A DNA stretch of 35,382 nt from Oceanospirillaceae bacterium UBA1126 (GTDB lineage Bacteria > Pseudomonadota > Gammaproteobacteria > Pseudomonadales > Balneatricaceae): positions 1 to 35,382 of the forward strand of contig DCAT01000192.1 in assembly GCA_002312935.1 (NCBI GenBank), in the 5' to 3' direction. Made by a program: the position numbers and the translations under genes. Below, piece after piece: positions 17,272 through 25,398 of the stretch. The notes beneath the pieces were generated by a model. It worked only from the letters and a program-made list of their open reading frames with translations, ran no database searches and was not told the DNA's origin. Position 1 is the first letter of the stretch, and each line of letters starts with the position of its first letter.

Positions 17272-17370
17272 AATAGGGTCACTGGATGAAATGTAATTAG
17301 CCGTTATATGTTAATCTTGTGGCGAATTATAAACAAGGTGACGGTTTATCAGTCATCAAAATAATAACGC

Positions 17371-17547
17371 TTTATACCAATTTTAATGCCTGCTATAACT
17401 TTTTAGTATTAGACACTGGGTGGGAAGTTGGTAATATGCCCTCAGCGCCAATAAAAATAATAAGCGCAATAAGAAAAAAAGACACCTTTGGCTTAATAAT
17501 AAAAATAAACTAGCCTCAGAAAGCAGCTCACACGAGCTGCTTTTTTT
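17371..17547 (+). ncRNA. possible small transcript or small protein ending at an orphan terminator
   Basis: The 298-base gap between two minus-strand genes ends in a plus-strand intrinsic terminator with no recognised gene feeding it. A weak promoter, TTTATA (17371-17376), 17 bases, TATAAC (17394-17399), would give a transcript of about 140 bases. Inside it, ATG at 17436 opens a 25-residue frame (MPSAPIKIISAIRKKDTFGL then IIKIN) ending at 17513, with GGGAAG eight bases upstream. All seven isoleucines use the ATA codon and the stretch is AT-rich, so it may be RNA only. I cannot name a family. Confidence 0.3.
17521..17547 (+). terminator. orphan intrinsic terminator
   Basis: AAGCAGCTC pairs with GAGCTGCTT around an ACAC loop, followed by a run of seven T. 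On the minus strand the stem is not followed by a T-run, so it acts on plus-strand transcription, although both flanking genes are on the minus strand. Confidence 0.75.
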
Positions 17548-17569
17548 ATGTCTGCTTGTTTATGCTAGC

Positions 17570-17941
17570 TTACTCACCACACTGACCCTTAACTTCCCAA
17601 TCGGTAAGGCTTAGCAAGCGATCTTTTAATTGGTCGTATTCTTCCCTTGCAGCTTTAGAGTCGCTGCCACCATCTACCAAAAACAAAACTGGCCAGTACA
17701 ACACCCCACCCACAAATTCTAGCCGCTCCGTTTGTGCATCTTCGTCTCGCACTCCAGCAATATCATGCATCTGGCCTGTAATACGCCGGGCCTCTGAATA
17801 TAGCTGATCACAACTAAAGGCATCATAAGCAGCAGTAAAGCTAGGTAAATTACCGTCTTCACTACCGATGGTGGGTTTTGTAGCGGGACTAGCACACGCC
17901 ACAAGCCACAGGCAGGCTGCGCCAATAATTACTTTGTTCAT
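17570..17941 (-). CDS. small lipoprotein of unknown function
   Basis: The 123-residue protein has a type II signal peptide ending in the lipobox LVAC with the lipidated Cys at 16, followed by ASPATK, so outer-membrane sorting is likely. The mature part holds a conserved-looking block (YDAFSCDQLYSEARRITGQM), a short hydrophobic stretch (VGGVLYWPVLFLVDGG) and a charged tail (AAREEYDQLKDRLLSL). Two further cysteines (C44 and the one near the C-terminus, GQCGE) could form a disulfide in the periplasm. AGAGG lies seven bases before the ATG. No operon partner is apparent, and I do not recognise a named family. Confidence 0.8.
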   Translation of the reverse strand: MNKVIIGAACLWLVACASPATKPTIGSEDGNLPSFTAAYDAFSCDQLYSEARRITGQMHDIAGVRDEDAQTERLEFVGGVLYWPVLFLVDGGSDSKAAREEYDQLKDRLLSLTDWEVKGQCGE

Positions 17942-18017
17942 AATAATAACCTCTTAGTACTCTAAACTAACAGAGTCTAAAGTAAGCTGAAAGCTCTACC
18001 CTTTGCTACAGACACAA

Positions 18018-18043
18018 AAAAGCCGATCTGTTGATCGGCTTTT
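18018..18043 (-). terminator. intrinsic terminator of typA
   Basis: AAAAGCCGATC pairs with GATCGGCTTTT around a four-base loop. On the minus strand the stem is followed by a T-run, placing it just after the typA stop. Confidence 0.85.
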
Positions 18044-18059
18044 CCCACCCTAAGGATGT

Positions 18060-19868
18060 TTACTTAGGTGAACGCTTACGTGCTGTTTCTGTAAGTAGAC
18101 GCTTACGCAGACGGATGAAGTGTGGCGTAACTTCTACTAGCTCATCGTCTTCGATAAATTCAAGCGCTTGTTCAAGCGAGAAGCGAATAGGTGGGCTAAG
18201 AACGATGTTCTCATCAGTACCTGCTGCACGGATGTTGGTCAGCTGCTTTCCCTTGGTTGGGTTAACACACAAATCGTTACCACGGCTGTGAACGCCAATA
18301 AGCATACCTTCGTATACATCAATGTTTGGCTCAACCATCAATCGACCGCGAGTCTGCAGGTTAAACAAAGCAAATGCTAAGATTTTACCCTTAACCATAG
18401 ACACCAATACACCTTTTTCGCGCTCAGCTAGGGCACCTTGCTTAACTTGACCATAATGATCAAATACAGACGTCATTACACCACTACCAGAGGTTAGGGT
18501 TAAGAACTGACCACGGAAACCGATCAGACCACGTGAAGGAATGATAAATTCTAACCGTGTACGGCCTTTACCATCTGGCTCCATGTTAGTCATTTCCGCC
18601 TTACGACGACCCATTTCTTCCATTAGCGAACCTTGATGCTGATCTTCACAGTCAATCAATACTGATTCGTATGGCTCCATCTTCACGCCATCAACTTCTT
18701 TTTCGATAACCTGTGGACGTCCCACACCCATCTCGAACCCTTCACGACGCATGCTTTCAATCAACACTGATAAGTGCAATTCACCACGGCCTGACACTAC
18801 AAAACGATCTGGGGTATCGCCTTGGGTAACACGCAGGGCGACATTGTGAATAAGCTCACGGTCTAAACGATCACGGATATTGCGGCTAGTAACAAACTTA
18901 CCGTCAAGGCCAGCAAACGGTGAATCGTTGACTTGGAACGTCATAGATACTGTTGGCTCATCGATGCTTAATGCAGGCAATGCTTCAACATGGTCTGGGT
19001 GACAAATAGTGTCAGAAATATTTAAACCATCTATACCAGTGACACACACAATATCACCAGCCTGGGCTGTGGCTACATCGATACGCTCAAGGCCCATGTA
19101 GCTCATCACGTTTTGTAGCTTAGCTGCACGGTGTTTGCCATCAGATGACATTACTTTAACTTGCTGGCCCACCTTCATGCTGCCACGCTTTATACGGCCT
19201 ACACCAATAACGCCTACATAGCTTGAGTAGTCCAACGCAGAAATTTGCATCTGCAAAGGGCCTTCAAGGTCTACATCTGGTGATTTAACATGCTCAACCA
19301 ATGATTCAAATAATGGCGTCATATCATCAGACATGTTGTCTGGTGAGGCACCAGCAATACCATTGATCGCAGACGTGTACATTACAGGAAAGTCTAACTG
19401 TTCATCCGTAGCGCCCAGAGAGTCGAACAAATCAAATACTTGGTCCATAACCCAATCTGGTCGCGAGCCTGGACGGTCGATCTTGTTAATAACCACAATA
19501 GGGCTGAGGCCTTGTTGAAAAGCCTTTTGAGTTACAAATCGCGTTTGTGGCATCGGTCCGTCTACGGCGTCTACCAAAAGTAAAACGCAATCTACCATAG
19601 ATAAAACGCGCTCTACTTCACCACCAAAGTCAGCATGTCCTGGGGTGTCCACAATATTGATATGGTAACCATTCCAACTTACCGCAGTGTTTTTTGCAGT
19701 AATTGTAATACCACGTTCTTTTTCTTGGTCGTTAGAGTCCATAAGGCGCTCTGTGCCTTGGTCACGACGGTCAAGGGTGCCGGATTGTTCTAGCAACTTG
19801 TCTACCAAGGTGGTTTTACCGTGGTCTACGTGGGCTACAATCGCCACATTTCTTAACTTTTCGATCAT
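18060..19868 (-). CDS. typA: translational GTPase TypA/BipA
   Basis: Ribosome-associated translational GTPase involved in stress adaptation and 50S assembly. The 602-residue protein has the G1 motif AHVDHGKTTLVDKLL at about 11-25, switch-region RGITITAKN, G3 VDTPGHADFGGEV near 73, G4 NKID, an EF-Tu-like domain 2, the EF-G-like domains III and V, and a C-terminal domain unique to BipA (NPTKGKQLTNIRAAGTDEN). Length and all motifs fit. TTTGGAG lies ahead of the ATG. It is divergent from glnA, with a candidate extended -10 promoter about 90 bases upstream. The typA/glnA arrangement is conserved in enterics. Confidence 0.97.
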   Translation of the reverse strand: MIEKLRNVAIVAHVDHGKTTLVDKLLEQSGTLDRRDQGTERLMDSNDQEKERGITITAKNTAVSWNGYHINIVDTPGHADFGGEVERVLSMVDCVLLLVDAVDGPMPQTRFVTQKAFQQGLSPIVVINKIDRPGSRPDWVMDQVFDLFDSLGATDEQLDFPVMYTSAINGIAGASPDNMSDDMTPLFESLVEHVKSPDVDLEGPLQMQISALDYSSYVGVIGVGRIKRGSMKVGQQVKVMSSDGKHRAAKLQNVMSYMGLERIDVATAQAGDIVCVTGIDGLNISDTICHPDHVEALPALSIDEPTVSMTFQVNDSPFAGLDGKFVTSRNIRDRLDRELIHNVALRVTQGDTPDRFVVSGRGELHLSVLIESMRREGFEMGVGRPQVIEKEVDGVKMEPYESVLIDCEDQHQGSLMEEMGRRKAEMTNMEPDGKGRTRLEFIIPSRGLIGFRGQFLTLTSGSGVMTSVFDHYGQVKQGALAEREKGVLVSMVKGKILAFALFNLQTRGRLMVEPNIDVYEGMLIGVHSRGNDLCVNPTKGKQLTNIRAAGTDENIVLSPPIRFSLEQALEFIEDDELVEVTPHFIRLRKRLLTETARKRSPK

Positions 19869-19954
19869 CTCACTACTCCAAACGGCCTCAATTGAACATG
19901 GCCAAAATACGTATGAGCGTTGCGACAGCGCAGCGCCAAAAAAATGCAGCGCAG

Positions 19955-19963
19955 ATTATAGCA
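19955..19963 (-). promoter_or_regulatory. extended -10 promoter of typA
   Basis: On the minus strand TGC precedes a perfect TATAAT, giving an extended -10 about 90 bases ahead of the typA start. The -35 region is poor. Confidence 0.55.
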
Positions 19964-20029
19964 AAAGTACAGCGATAACACAGCACCTAAGAGGGAACAA
20001 GAAGGATATTTATACAGGCTATCCATTAT

Positions 20030-20046
20030 CGCACTTAAATGGTGCG
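20030..20046 (+). promoter_or_regulatory. NtrC enhancer site upstream of glnA
   Basis: CGCACTTAAATGGTGCG has the GCAC-N7-GTGC dyad of NtrC sites and is close to the strong glnA enhancer of enterics. It lies about 190 bases ahead of the expected sigma-54 start site, a usual enhancer distance. The rest of the 436-base typA-glnA gap shows no gene. Confidence 0.75.
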
Positions 20047-20203
20047 CTCGCTCTTTAAATGCGACTCTTTTTAGTGCACACTAGCGTGAAAATGTAGGCT
20101 TAAGTTAACGCTATAGAACTAAATAGAGCGATTGAGGTTAAAAACCCCCATATACGCGACTAAAACTGCCATAGAGAGTCACTTTTTAAACCTTAGGTAG
20201 AGT

Positions 20204-20220
20204 TGGCACGGCCATTGCTT
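20204..20220 (+). promoter_or_regulatory. sigma-54 promoter of glnA
   Basis: TGGCAC, five bases, TTGCTT matches the sigma-54 -24/-12 consensus, with the invariant GG and GC correctly spaced. Transcription would start near 20230, about 75 bases before the glnA ATG. Confidence 0.85.
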
Positions 20221-20304
20221 TAGTAAACACAGTATCAGCCAACGGGCTGGAATTCATACATGTAAACCACCGGCCTTAGAGCTGGTTTTGATTGGAGAGA
20301 CTTT

Positions 20305-21711
20305 ATGTCTGCAAATACCCTTAAGATGATCCAAGACAGCGAAGCACGCTGGGTCGACCTGCGCTTTACTGATACCAAAGGCAAAGAACACCACGTAACG
20401 ATACCTGCGCGCACTGTAGACGAAGACTTCTTCTCTGAAGGCCAAATGTTCGATGGTTCATCCATTGCTGGCTGGAAAGGCATCAACGATTCAGACATGA
20501 TCATCATGCCAGACGACAGCTCTGCTGTATTAGACCCATTCACAGAACAAACTACAGTAAACGTGCGATGCGATGTTATTGAGCCCGCCACTATGCAAGG
20601 CTACGACCGCGACCCACGTTCAGTTGCCGCTCGCGCTGAAGAATACCTTAAGTCTACCGGTATTGGTGACACTGCATTCTTTGGCCCAGAGCCAGAATTC
20701 TTTGTCTTTGATGACGTAAAGTGGAAAGCCGATATGCAAGGCGCCATGTACGAAATAAACTCTGAAGAAGCCGCTTGGCAGTCTAACGCTACCATAGAAG
20801 GCGGTAATACGGGTCACCGGCCTGGCATTAAAGGCGGTTATTTCCCAGTCCCTCCAGTTGACTCCTCACACGACATGCGTGGCGCTATGTGTGACGCTAT
20901 GGAAGCTATGGGTGTGGAAATAGAAGTACACCACCACGAAGTAGCAACGGCCAATCAAAACGAAATTGGTACGAAGTTCAGCACGTTAATTCGCAAGGCT
21001 GATGAAGTACAAATCATCAAGTACTGTGTCCACAACGTGGCGCACGCTTATGGCAAAACGGCTACTTTTATGCCTAAGCCAATTGTTGGCGACAACGGCT
21101 CTGGCATGCACGTTCACCAGTCTATTGCTAAAGACGGCGTTAACCTTTTTGCGGGTGACGGCTATGGTGGCTTGTCAGACATGGCACTTTACTACATTGG
21201 CGGTATTATTAAGCACGCTAGGGCGCTTAACGCTTTCACTAACGCCTCTACTAACGCATACAAGCGCCTAGTCCCAGGCTTCGAAGCCCCTGTTATGCTG
21301 GCTTACTCTGCCCGTAACCGCTCTGCTTCTATCCGCATTCCATACGTAAGCAACCCACGTGGGCGCCGCGTAGAAGTGCGCTTCCCTGATCCCACTGCAA
21401 ACCCATACTTATGTTTCGCAGCCTTGTTGATGGCAGGCCTTGATGGTATTCAAAATAAAATCCACCCAGGCGATGCAGCCGACAAGGATTTGTATGACTT
21501 ACCTGCTGAAGAAGCAGCAGCAATTCCAACAGTGGCTAGAAGCCTAGAAGAAGCCCTTGCTGCCTTAGAAGCAGATCGTGAATTCTTAACCCGTGGTGGC
21601 GTATTTACTGACGAAATGATCGACGCTTACATCGAACTTAAGAACGGTGAAGTAGAAGCAGTTAATAGTGTCACTCACCCAGTTGAGTTTGGCCTTTACT
21701 ACTCTTGCTAG
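20305..21711 (+). CDS. glnA: glutamine synthetase type I
   Basis: Makes glutamine from glutamate, ammonia and ATP in the cytoplasm as a dodecamer. The 468-residue protein has FDGSSIAGWKGINDSDM near 49-65, the ATP-binding KPIVGDNGSGMHVHQS, and the adenylylation loop with tyrosine 397 in KDLYDLP, so it is the GSI-beta type regulated by adenylylation. GGAGAG precedes the ATG. It is transcribed from a sigma-54 promoter with an NtrC enhancer upstream, and followed by an intrinsic terminator and then glnL-glnG, the classic glnALG arrangement. Confidence 0.99.
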   Translation: MSANTLKMIQDSEARWVDLRFTDTKGKEHHVTIPARTVDEDFFSEGQMFDGSSIAGWKGINDSDMIIMPDDSSAVLDPFTEQTTVNVRCDVIEPATMQGYDRDPRSVAARAEEYLKSTGIGDTAFFGPEPEFFVFDDVKWKADMQGAMYEINSEEAAWQSNATIEGGNTGHRPGIKGGYFPVPPVDSSHDMRGAMCDAMEAMGVEIEVHHHEVATANQNEIGTKFSTLIRKADEVQIIKYCVHNVAHAYGKTATFMPKPIVGDNGSGMHVHQSIAKDGVNLFAGDGYGGLSDMALYYIGGIIKHARALNAFTNASTNAYKRLVPGFEAPVMLAYSARNRSASIRIPYVSNPRGRRVEVRFPDPTANPYLCFAALLMAGLDGIQNKIHPGDAADKDLYDLPAEEAAAIPTVARSLEEALAALEADREFLTRGGVFTDEMIDAYIELKNGEVEAVNSVTHPVEFGLYYSC

Positions 21712-21721
21712 TCGCATAACC

Positions 21722-21745
21722 AAAGCCCTCCTCGGAGGGCTTTTT
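21722..21745 (+). terminator. intrinsic terminator between glnA and glnL
   Basis: AAAGCCCTC pairs with GAGGGCTTT around a CTCG loop, followed by T residues. As in enterics, it would allow far more glnA mRNA than glnL-glnG mRNA. Confidence 0.85.
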
Positions 21746-21757
21746 AAGCACACCCAA

Positions 21758-21774
21758 CGCACTAATTTGGTGCG
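21758..21774 (+). promoter_or_regulatory. NtrC-type operator just ahead of glnL
   Basis: CGCACTAATTTGGTGCG shows the same GCAC-N7-GTGC dyad as the glnA enhancer, 24 bases before the glnL ATG. In E. coli an NtrC site at the glnL promoter gives repression of the regulator genes. The same autogenous control is inferred here. Confidence 0.7.
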
Positions 21775-21798
21775 CCATAAAAAATCTGATGGAGTGCA

Positions 21799-22872
21799 AT
21801 GCCTAAATTACTGCAAGCCCAACAAGCTCTGGCTAGTTTGGTTAACCATTTAACCACCGCCATCGTTTTACTTAACGCTCGCATGGAGATTGTGGCGCTC
21901 AATTTGGCTGCAGAAAATTTATTTCGAGTCAGTCAACATCAAATGCAGCTTGAACCCATTAGCAATTTGCTGTCCTTAGACCCTCTTCTTAAACAGCAGC
22001 TTGAGCATAGCTCAACCCACCAACAATCCTTCACTAGTCGCGACATCCAAATACAACAGGCTAATGGCCGCAGACTATCCGTAGACTTAAGCGTTACCAC
22101 TGTAGATGAACAAGGTAGTTTAGCCTTAGAGATACAGCCGTTAGAGCGCGTCAAACGACTCACACAAGAAGCACGCATGACAACCCAACAGCAGGCGTCT
22201 TCTAATCTTGTGCGCAATTTAGCCCACGAGATAAAAAATCCATTAGGTGGCATTCGTGGTGCAGCCCAGCTGTTACAACGGGAACTTAACCCTTCGTTAC
22301 ACGAATTCACCGATATCATTATTTCTGAGGCTGACCGCTTAAGAGACCTTGTAGACCGTTTAGTTGGTCCTCAACGCCAAACTCAAAAGCAACGCTGCAA
22401 TATTCATCAGATTTTAGACAAAATAGACCAGTTATTACGCGCAGAAGCAGGCGACCAAGTGCGACTAATACGGGACTATGACCCCAGCCTGCCAGAACTG
22501 CTCATCGACGCAAATCAAATGACGCAGGTCTTCCTTAATGTAGGCCGTAATGCCTTGCAAGCACTTATGGAGCACCAAGTTAGTGGTGGTCAAATTAGCC
22601 TTAAAACGCGAGCTGTTAGACGCTTTACCATTGGTCATACATGCCACCGCCTAGCCTGTTGTGTCAGCATAAGTGACAATGGGCCTGGCATTAATGCAGA
22701 CCTTAAAGAAGACATCTTTTTTCCCCTAGTAACCCATCGTGCTCAAGGCACAGGGTTAGGTTTAAGCATCGCCCAAAGCCTTATACAGCAGCACCAGGGC
22801 CTAATTGAATGTGATAGCCAAAACGGCCAGACTTGCTTTAATATTTACTTACCCATGGAGAAGCTCCCATGA
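21799..22872 (+). CDS. glnL: nitrogen regulation sensor histidine kinase NtrB
   Basis: Cytoplasmic kinase/phosphatase that controls NtrC in response to the PII protein. The 357-residue protein has no transmembrane segment, a PAS-like N-terminal domain (about 10-115), the H-box NLAHEIKNPLGG with the phosphorylated H143, the N-box NVGRNALQA, and the ATP-lid motifs DNGPGI and GTGLGLS near the C-terminus. GGAG lies seven bases before the ATG. It overlaps glnG by four bases, so the pair is translationally coupled. An NtrC-type operator lies just upstream. Confidence 0.96.
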   Translation: MPKLLQAQQALASLVNHLTTAIVLLNARMEIVALNLAAENLFRVSQHQMQLEPISNLLSLDPLLKQQLEHSSTHQQSFTSRDIQIQQANGRRLSVDLSVTTVDEQGSLALEIQPLERVKRLTQEARMTTQQQASSNLVRNLAHEIKNPLGGIRGAAQLLQRELNPSLHEFTDIIISEADRLRDLVDRLVGPQRQTQKQRCNIHQILDKIDQLLRAEAGDQVRLIRDYDPSLPELLIDANQMTQVFLNVGRNALQALMEHQVSGGQISLKTRAVRRFTIGHTCHRLACCVSISDNGPGINADLKEDIFFPLVTHRAQGTGLGLSIAQSLIQQHQGLIECDSQNGQTCFNIYLPMEKLP

Positions 22873-24260
22873 GCCACGATGTATGGATCGTAGACGATGA
22901 CCACGCTATTCGTTGGGTGCTAGAACGTGCCTTACAGCAGGCGCAAATAAGCAGCCGCAGCTTTGAAGATGGCCAACAGTTGTTGGATGCACTCGAGCTT
23001 GACTCACCCAATTTAATTATTAGCGATATTCGCATGCCAGGCATTGACGGCCTTAGCTTATTGCAGCGGCTACAACAGCAGATTGAACATGTCCCTGTGA
23101 TTATTATGACCGCTCACTCAGACCTGGACAGTGCCGTGGCGTCCTATCAAGGTGGCGCTTTCGATTATTTACCAAAACCATTTGATATCGATGACGCCGT
23201 AGGCTTAGTACAACGCGGTTTGCAACATGCCCAACAACAAGCAGGCGCTACTGCACCAGAACCCGCACCTGCCAGCGCCCAAATTATTGGTGAAGCCCCA
23301 GCCATGCAAGAAGTGTTTAGGGCTATTGGTCGCCTTTCACAGTCTAATATGACGGTTATGATTAATGGCGCTTCAGGCACTGGCAAAGAGCTTATTGCCC
23401 AGGCATTGCATCAACATAGCCCACGAGCTAACCAACCTTTTATTCCGCTAAACATGGCAGCTATCCAAAAAGACCTTATTGAGTCTGAGCTGTTTGGCCA
23501 TGAAAAAGGGGCTTTTACAGGCGCAGTTAACCAACGTAAAGGCCACTTTGAGCAAGCACACGGAGGCACCTTACTGTTGGATGAAATTGGCGACATGCCT
23601 GCTGAAGCACAAACCCGATTACTAAGGGTACTGGCCGATGGTGAGTTTTATCGTGTTGGTGGCCATAACCTAGTTAAGGTGGATGTCCGCATTATTGCAG
23701 CCACTCACCAAGACTTAACCAAGCGAGTAGAACAAGGGTTATTCCGCGAAGACTTGTTCCACCGGCTTAACGTTATTCGTATACCACTACCAAACCTTAG
23801 CCAGCGCAGCGAAGACATTCCTGCTCTGGCAAGGCATTTTTTAGTAACTAGCGCTAAAGAACTTGCCGTAGAAACAAAGCAACTGTCCAGCGCTGCAGCA
23901 GAGCATTTACAAAAATTAGACTGGCCAGGTAATGTTCGCCAGTTAGAAAATGTGTGCCGTTGGTTAAGTGTCATGGGCAGTGGCAACCAAATATTGGTTA
24001 GCGATTTACCCCCAGAGTTACAAGAGCACACGACTAAGGCTAGTGGAGAACAAAACTGGCAAGATTCGTTATCAAAATGGGCTAAAAAAGAGCTACAGTT
24101 TGGCCAGCAGCAGCTTTTGGGTAAGGCTCTACCTGCGTTTGAGATTGTGATGATACAAGCCGCACTTAAACATACCCATGGCCGCCGCAGAGAAGCTGCA
24201 GAATTATTGGGTTGGGGCAGGAACACCCTCACCCGAAAAATCAACGAATTAGGGCTTTAG
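22869..24260 (+). CDS. glnG: nitrogen regulation response regulator NtrC
   Basis: Sigma-54-dependent activator of nitrogen-limitation genes, including glnA next door. The 463-residue protein has a receiver domain with the acidic pocket D10/D11 and phospho-acceptor D53 (IISDIRMPG), an AAA+ domain with Walker A GASGTGKE at 167-174, the sigma-54 contact loop GAFTGA at 214-219, Walker B TLLLDEIGDM, and a C-terminal Fis-type helix-turn-helix (RREAAELLGWGRNTLTRKINEL). GGAGAAG in the end of glnL is the ribosome binding site. Confidence 0.97.
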   Translation: MSHDVWIVDDDHAIRWVLERALQQAQISSRSFEDGQQLLDALELDSPNLIISDIRMPGIDGLSLLQRLQQQIEHVPVIIMTAHSDLDSAVASYQGGAFDYLPKPFDIDDAVGLVQRGLQHAQQQAGATAPEPAPASAQIIGEAPAMQEVFRAIGRLSQSNMTVMINGASGTGKELIAQALHQHSPRANQPFIPLNMAAIQKDLIESELFGHEKGAFTGAVNQRKGHFEQAHGGTLLLDEIGDMPAEAQTRLLRVLADGEFYRVGGHNLVKVDVRIIAATHQDLTKRVEQGLFREDLFHRLNVIRIPLPNLSQRSEDIPALARHFLVTSAKELAVETKQLSSAAAEHLQKLDWPGNVRQLENVCRWLSVMGSGNQILVSDLPPELQEHTTKASGEQNWQDSLSKWAKKELQFGQQQLLGKALPAFEIVMIQAALKHTHGRRREAAELLGWGRNTLTRKINELGL

Positions 24261-24281
24261 TCGCCATTGACATAGATTTAG

Positions 24282-24310
24282 TGATTACATCATACTCAAT
24301 TATGTAATCA
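24282..24310. repeat. 9-bp perfect dyad in the glnG-trmL gap
   Basis: TGATTACAT and ATGTAATCA are exact reverse complements separated by 11 bases. No T-run follows, so it is not a typical terminator. It could be an operator or a hairpin that protects or ends the glnLG transcript by another route. Confidence 0.45.
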
Positions 24311-24373
24311 AGTTTAGCCCCGTAAATGGGCATAACAGCTAACACATAGATACTGATAGAGACCTAAAATACC

Positions 24374-24832
24374 ATGTTGCATGTTGTGCTTTTTGAACCA
24401 GAAATTCCACCTAATACAGGCAACATTATTCGCTTATGTGCCAATACGGGGTTTCAATTACATTTAATTGAACCGTTAGGTTTTAAGTTAGAAGATAAGG
24501 CGCTAAGGCGAGCAGGATTGGATTATCACGAATGGGCCCGTATGAAGGTGCACAAGAACTACGATGCTTTTTTTGCTAGCGTGAAGCCTAGAACCATCTA
24601 TGCGATGACCACAAAGGGCAGTGATTGCTTTAGCAAGGCAAAGTTTAAAAAGAATGATGCGTTATTGTTTGGCCCTGAAAGCCGAGGCCTACCCGAGGAA
24701 ATTAGAGCAAGGTGTGACGCTAGAATTCGCCTACCCATGACAAAAGAAAGCCGCAGCTTGAATTTATCAAACTGTGCAGCAATTACTGTCTATGAAGCAT
24801 GGCGCCAACTTAACTACGAAGGCGCCAACTAG
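24374..24832 (+). CDS. trmL: tRNA (cytidine/uridine-2'-O-)-methyltransferase TrmL
   Basis: SPOUT-class methyltransferase that 2'-O-methylates the wobble base of tRNA-Leu isoacceptors. The 152-residue protein shows EPEIPPNTGNIIRLCANTG near the N-terminus, FGPESRGLPEEI near 95-106 and the SAM-binding trefoil knot ending in IRLPM and SLNLSNCAAITVYEAWRQ. The asparagine in the N-terminal motif and arginine in ESRGLP are typical catalytic-site residues of the SpoU family. It converges with secB at a distance of nine bases with no terminator in between. Confidence 0.95.
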   Translation: MLHVVLFEPEIPPNTGNIIRLCANTGFQLHLIEPLGFKLEDKALRRAGLDYHEWARMKVHKNYDAFFASVKPRTIYAMTTKGSDCFSKAKFKKNDALLFGPESRGLPEEIRARCDARIRLPMTKESRSLNLSNCAAITVYEAWRQLNYEGAN

Positions 24833-24841
24833 GCAACAAAA

Positions 24842-25357
24842 TCAGTGCGTTTGTTCGGGTTCAGCTTCGCCTGCTTCAGCTGCTTCAGCTGCTTGTTCAG
24901 CCTGCTGTGCTATGCTCTGGGCATACAAAGCATCAAAGTTAACTGGCGCTAGCATTAGCGCTGGGAAACTGCCTCTTTGCACTAAACTATCAATCGCTTC
25001 ACGGGCATACGGGAATAAGATGTTAGGGCAAAAAGCACCCAATACCTGACCCATAGACTCTTTAGGCACGTTAGCAATGTGGAACAAACCTGCTTGGTGA
25101 ACTTCGGCTAAATAAACGGTCTTATCTTCCGCTTTAGCAGTGATGGTAATGCGCAAAACTACCTCAAAACTAGTTTCATTAAGCTGACGAGCTTGGCTAT
25201 TTAAATCCACACCTACTTCTGGCTTCCACTCTGCAGTAAAAGACTGAGGTGAATTAGGCGACTCAAAGGACAAGTCTTTCAAATACACGCGCTGAATCAT
25301 AATTTGTGGCTGCTCATTCACTTCTGCAGCTGCTGCGCCTTTTTCTTCTTCGCTCAT
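24842..25357 (-). CDS. secB: protein-export chaperone SecB
   Basis: Tetrameric cytosolic chaperone that keeps precursors unfolded and hands them to SecA. The 171-residue protein has the SecB core at about 18-150 (QRVYLKDLSFESPNSP, then FCPNILFPYAREAIDSLVQRGSFPALMLAPVNF), plus an N-terminal tail of about 15 residues and an acidic alanine-glutamate-rich C-terminal tail (AEQAAEAAEAGEAEPEQTH), making it somewhat longer than E. coli SecB. The DNA of the tail contains short GCTTCA-type repeats. It is the last gene of yibN-grxC-secB, a conserved order. Confidence 0.96.
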   Translation of the reverse strand: MSEEEKGAAAAEVNEQPQIMIQRVYLKDLSFESPNSPQSFTAEWKPEVGVDLNSQARQLNETSFEVVLRITITAKAEDKTVYLAEVHQAGLFHIANVPKESMGQVLGAFCPNILFPYAREAIDSLVQRGSFPALMLAPVNFDALYAQSIAQQAEQAAEAAEAGEAEPEQTH

Positions 25358-25398
25358 ACTTAATTCTCTTTAATAAATTCTATGGAGTAGTGCTTCGT

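Noticed and set aside
17319..17513. 64-codon frame starting with GTG in the hslVU-lipoprotein gap
   Set aside because: No ribosome binding site, low-complexity AT-rich end and ATA-heavy codon use. Only the last 25 codons after an ATG with a weak ribosome binding site are kept as a low-confidence possibility.
20072..20090. Possible second NtrC site (TGCAC followed by GCGTGA)
   Set aside because: The half-site spacing is six instead of seven and the right half does not match GTGC.
24842..24905. Short tandem repeat in the secB 3' end as a mobile or satellite element
   Set aside because: The GCTTCA-like repeats encode the Ala/Glu-rich SecB tail and are explained by coding low complexity.
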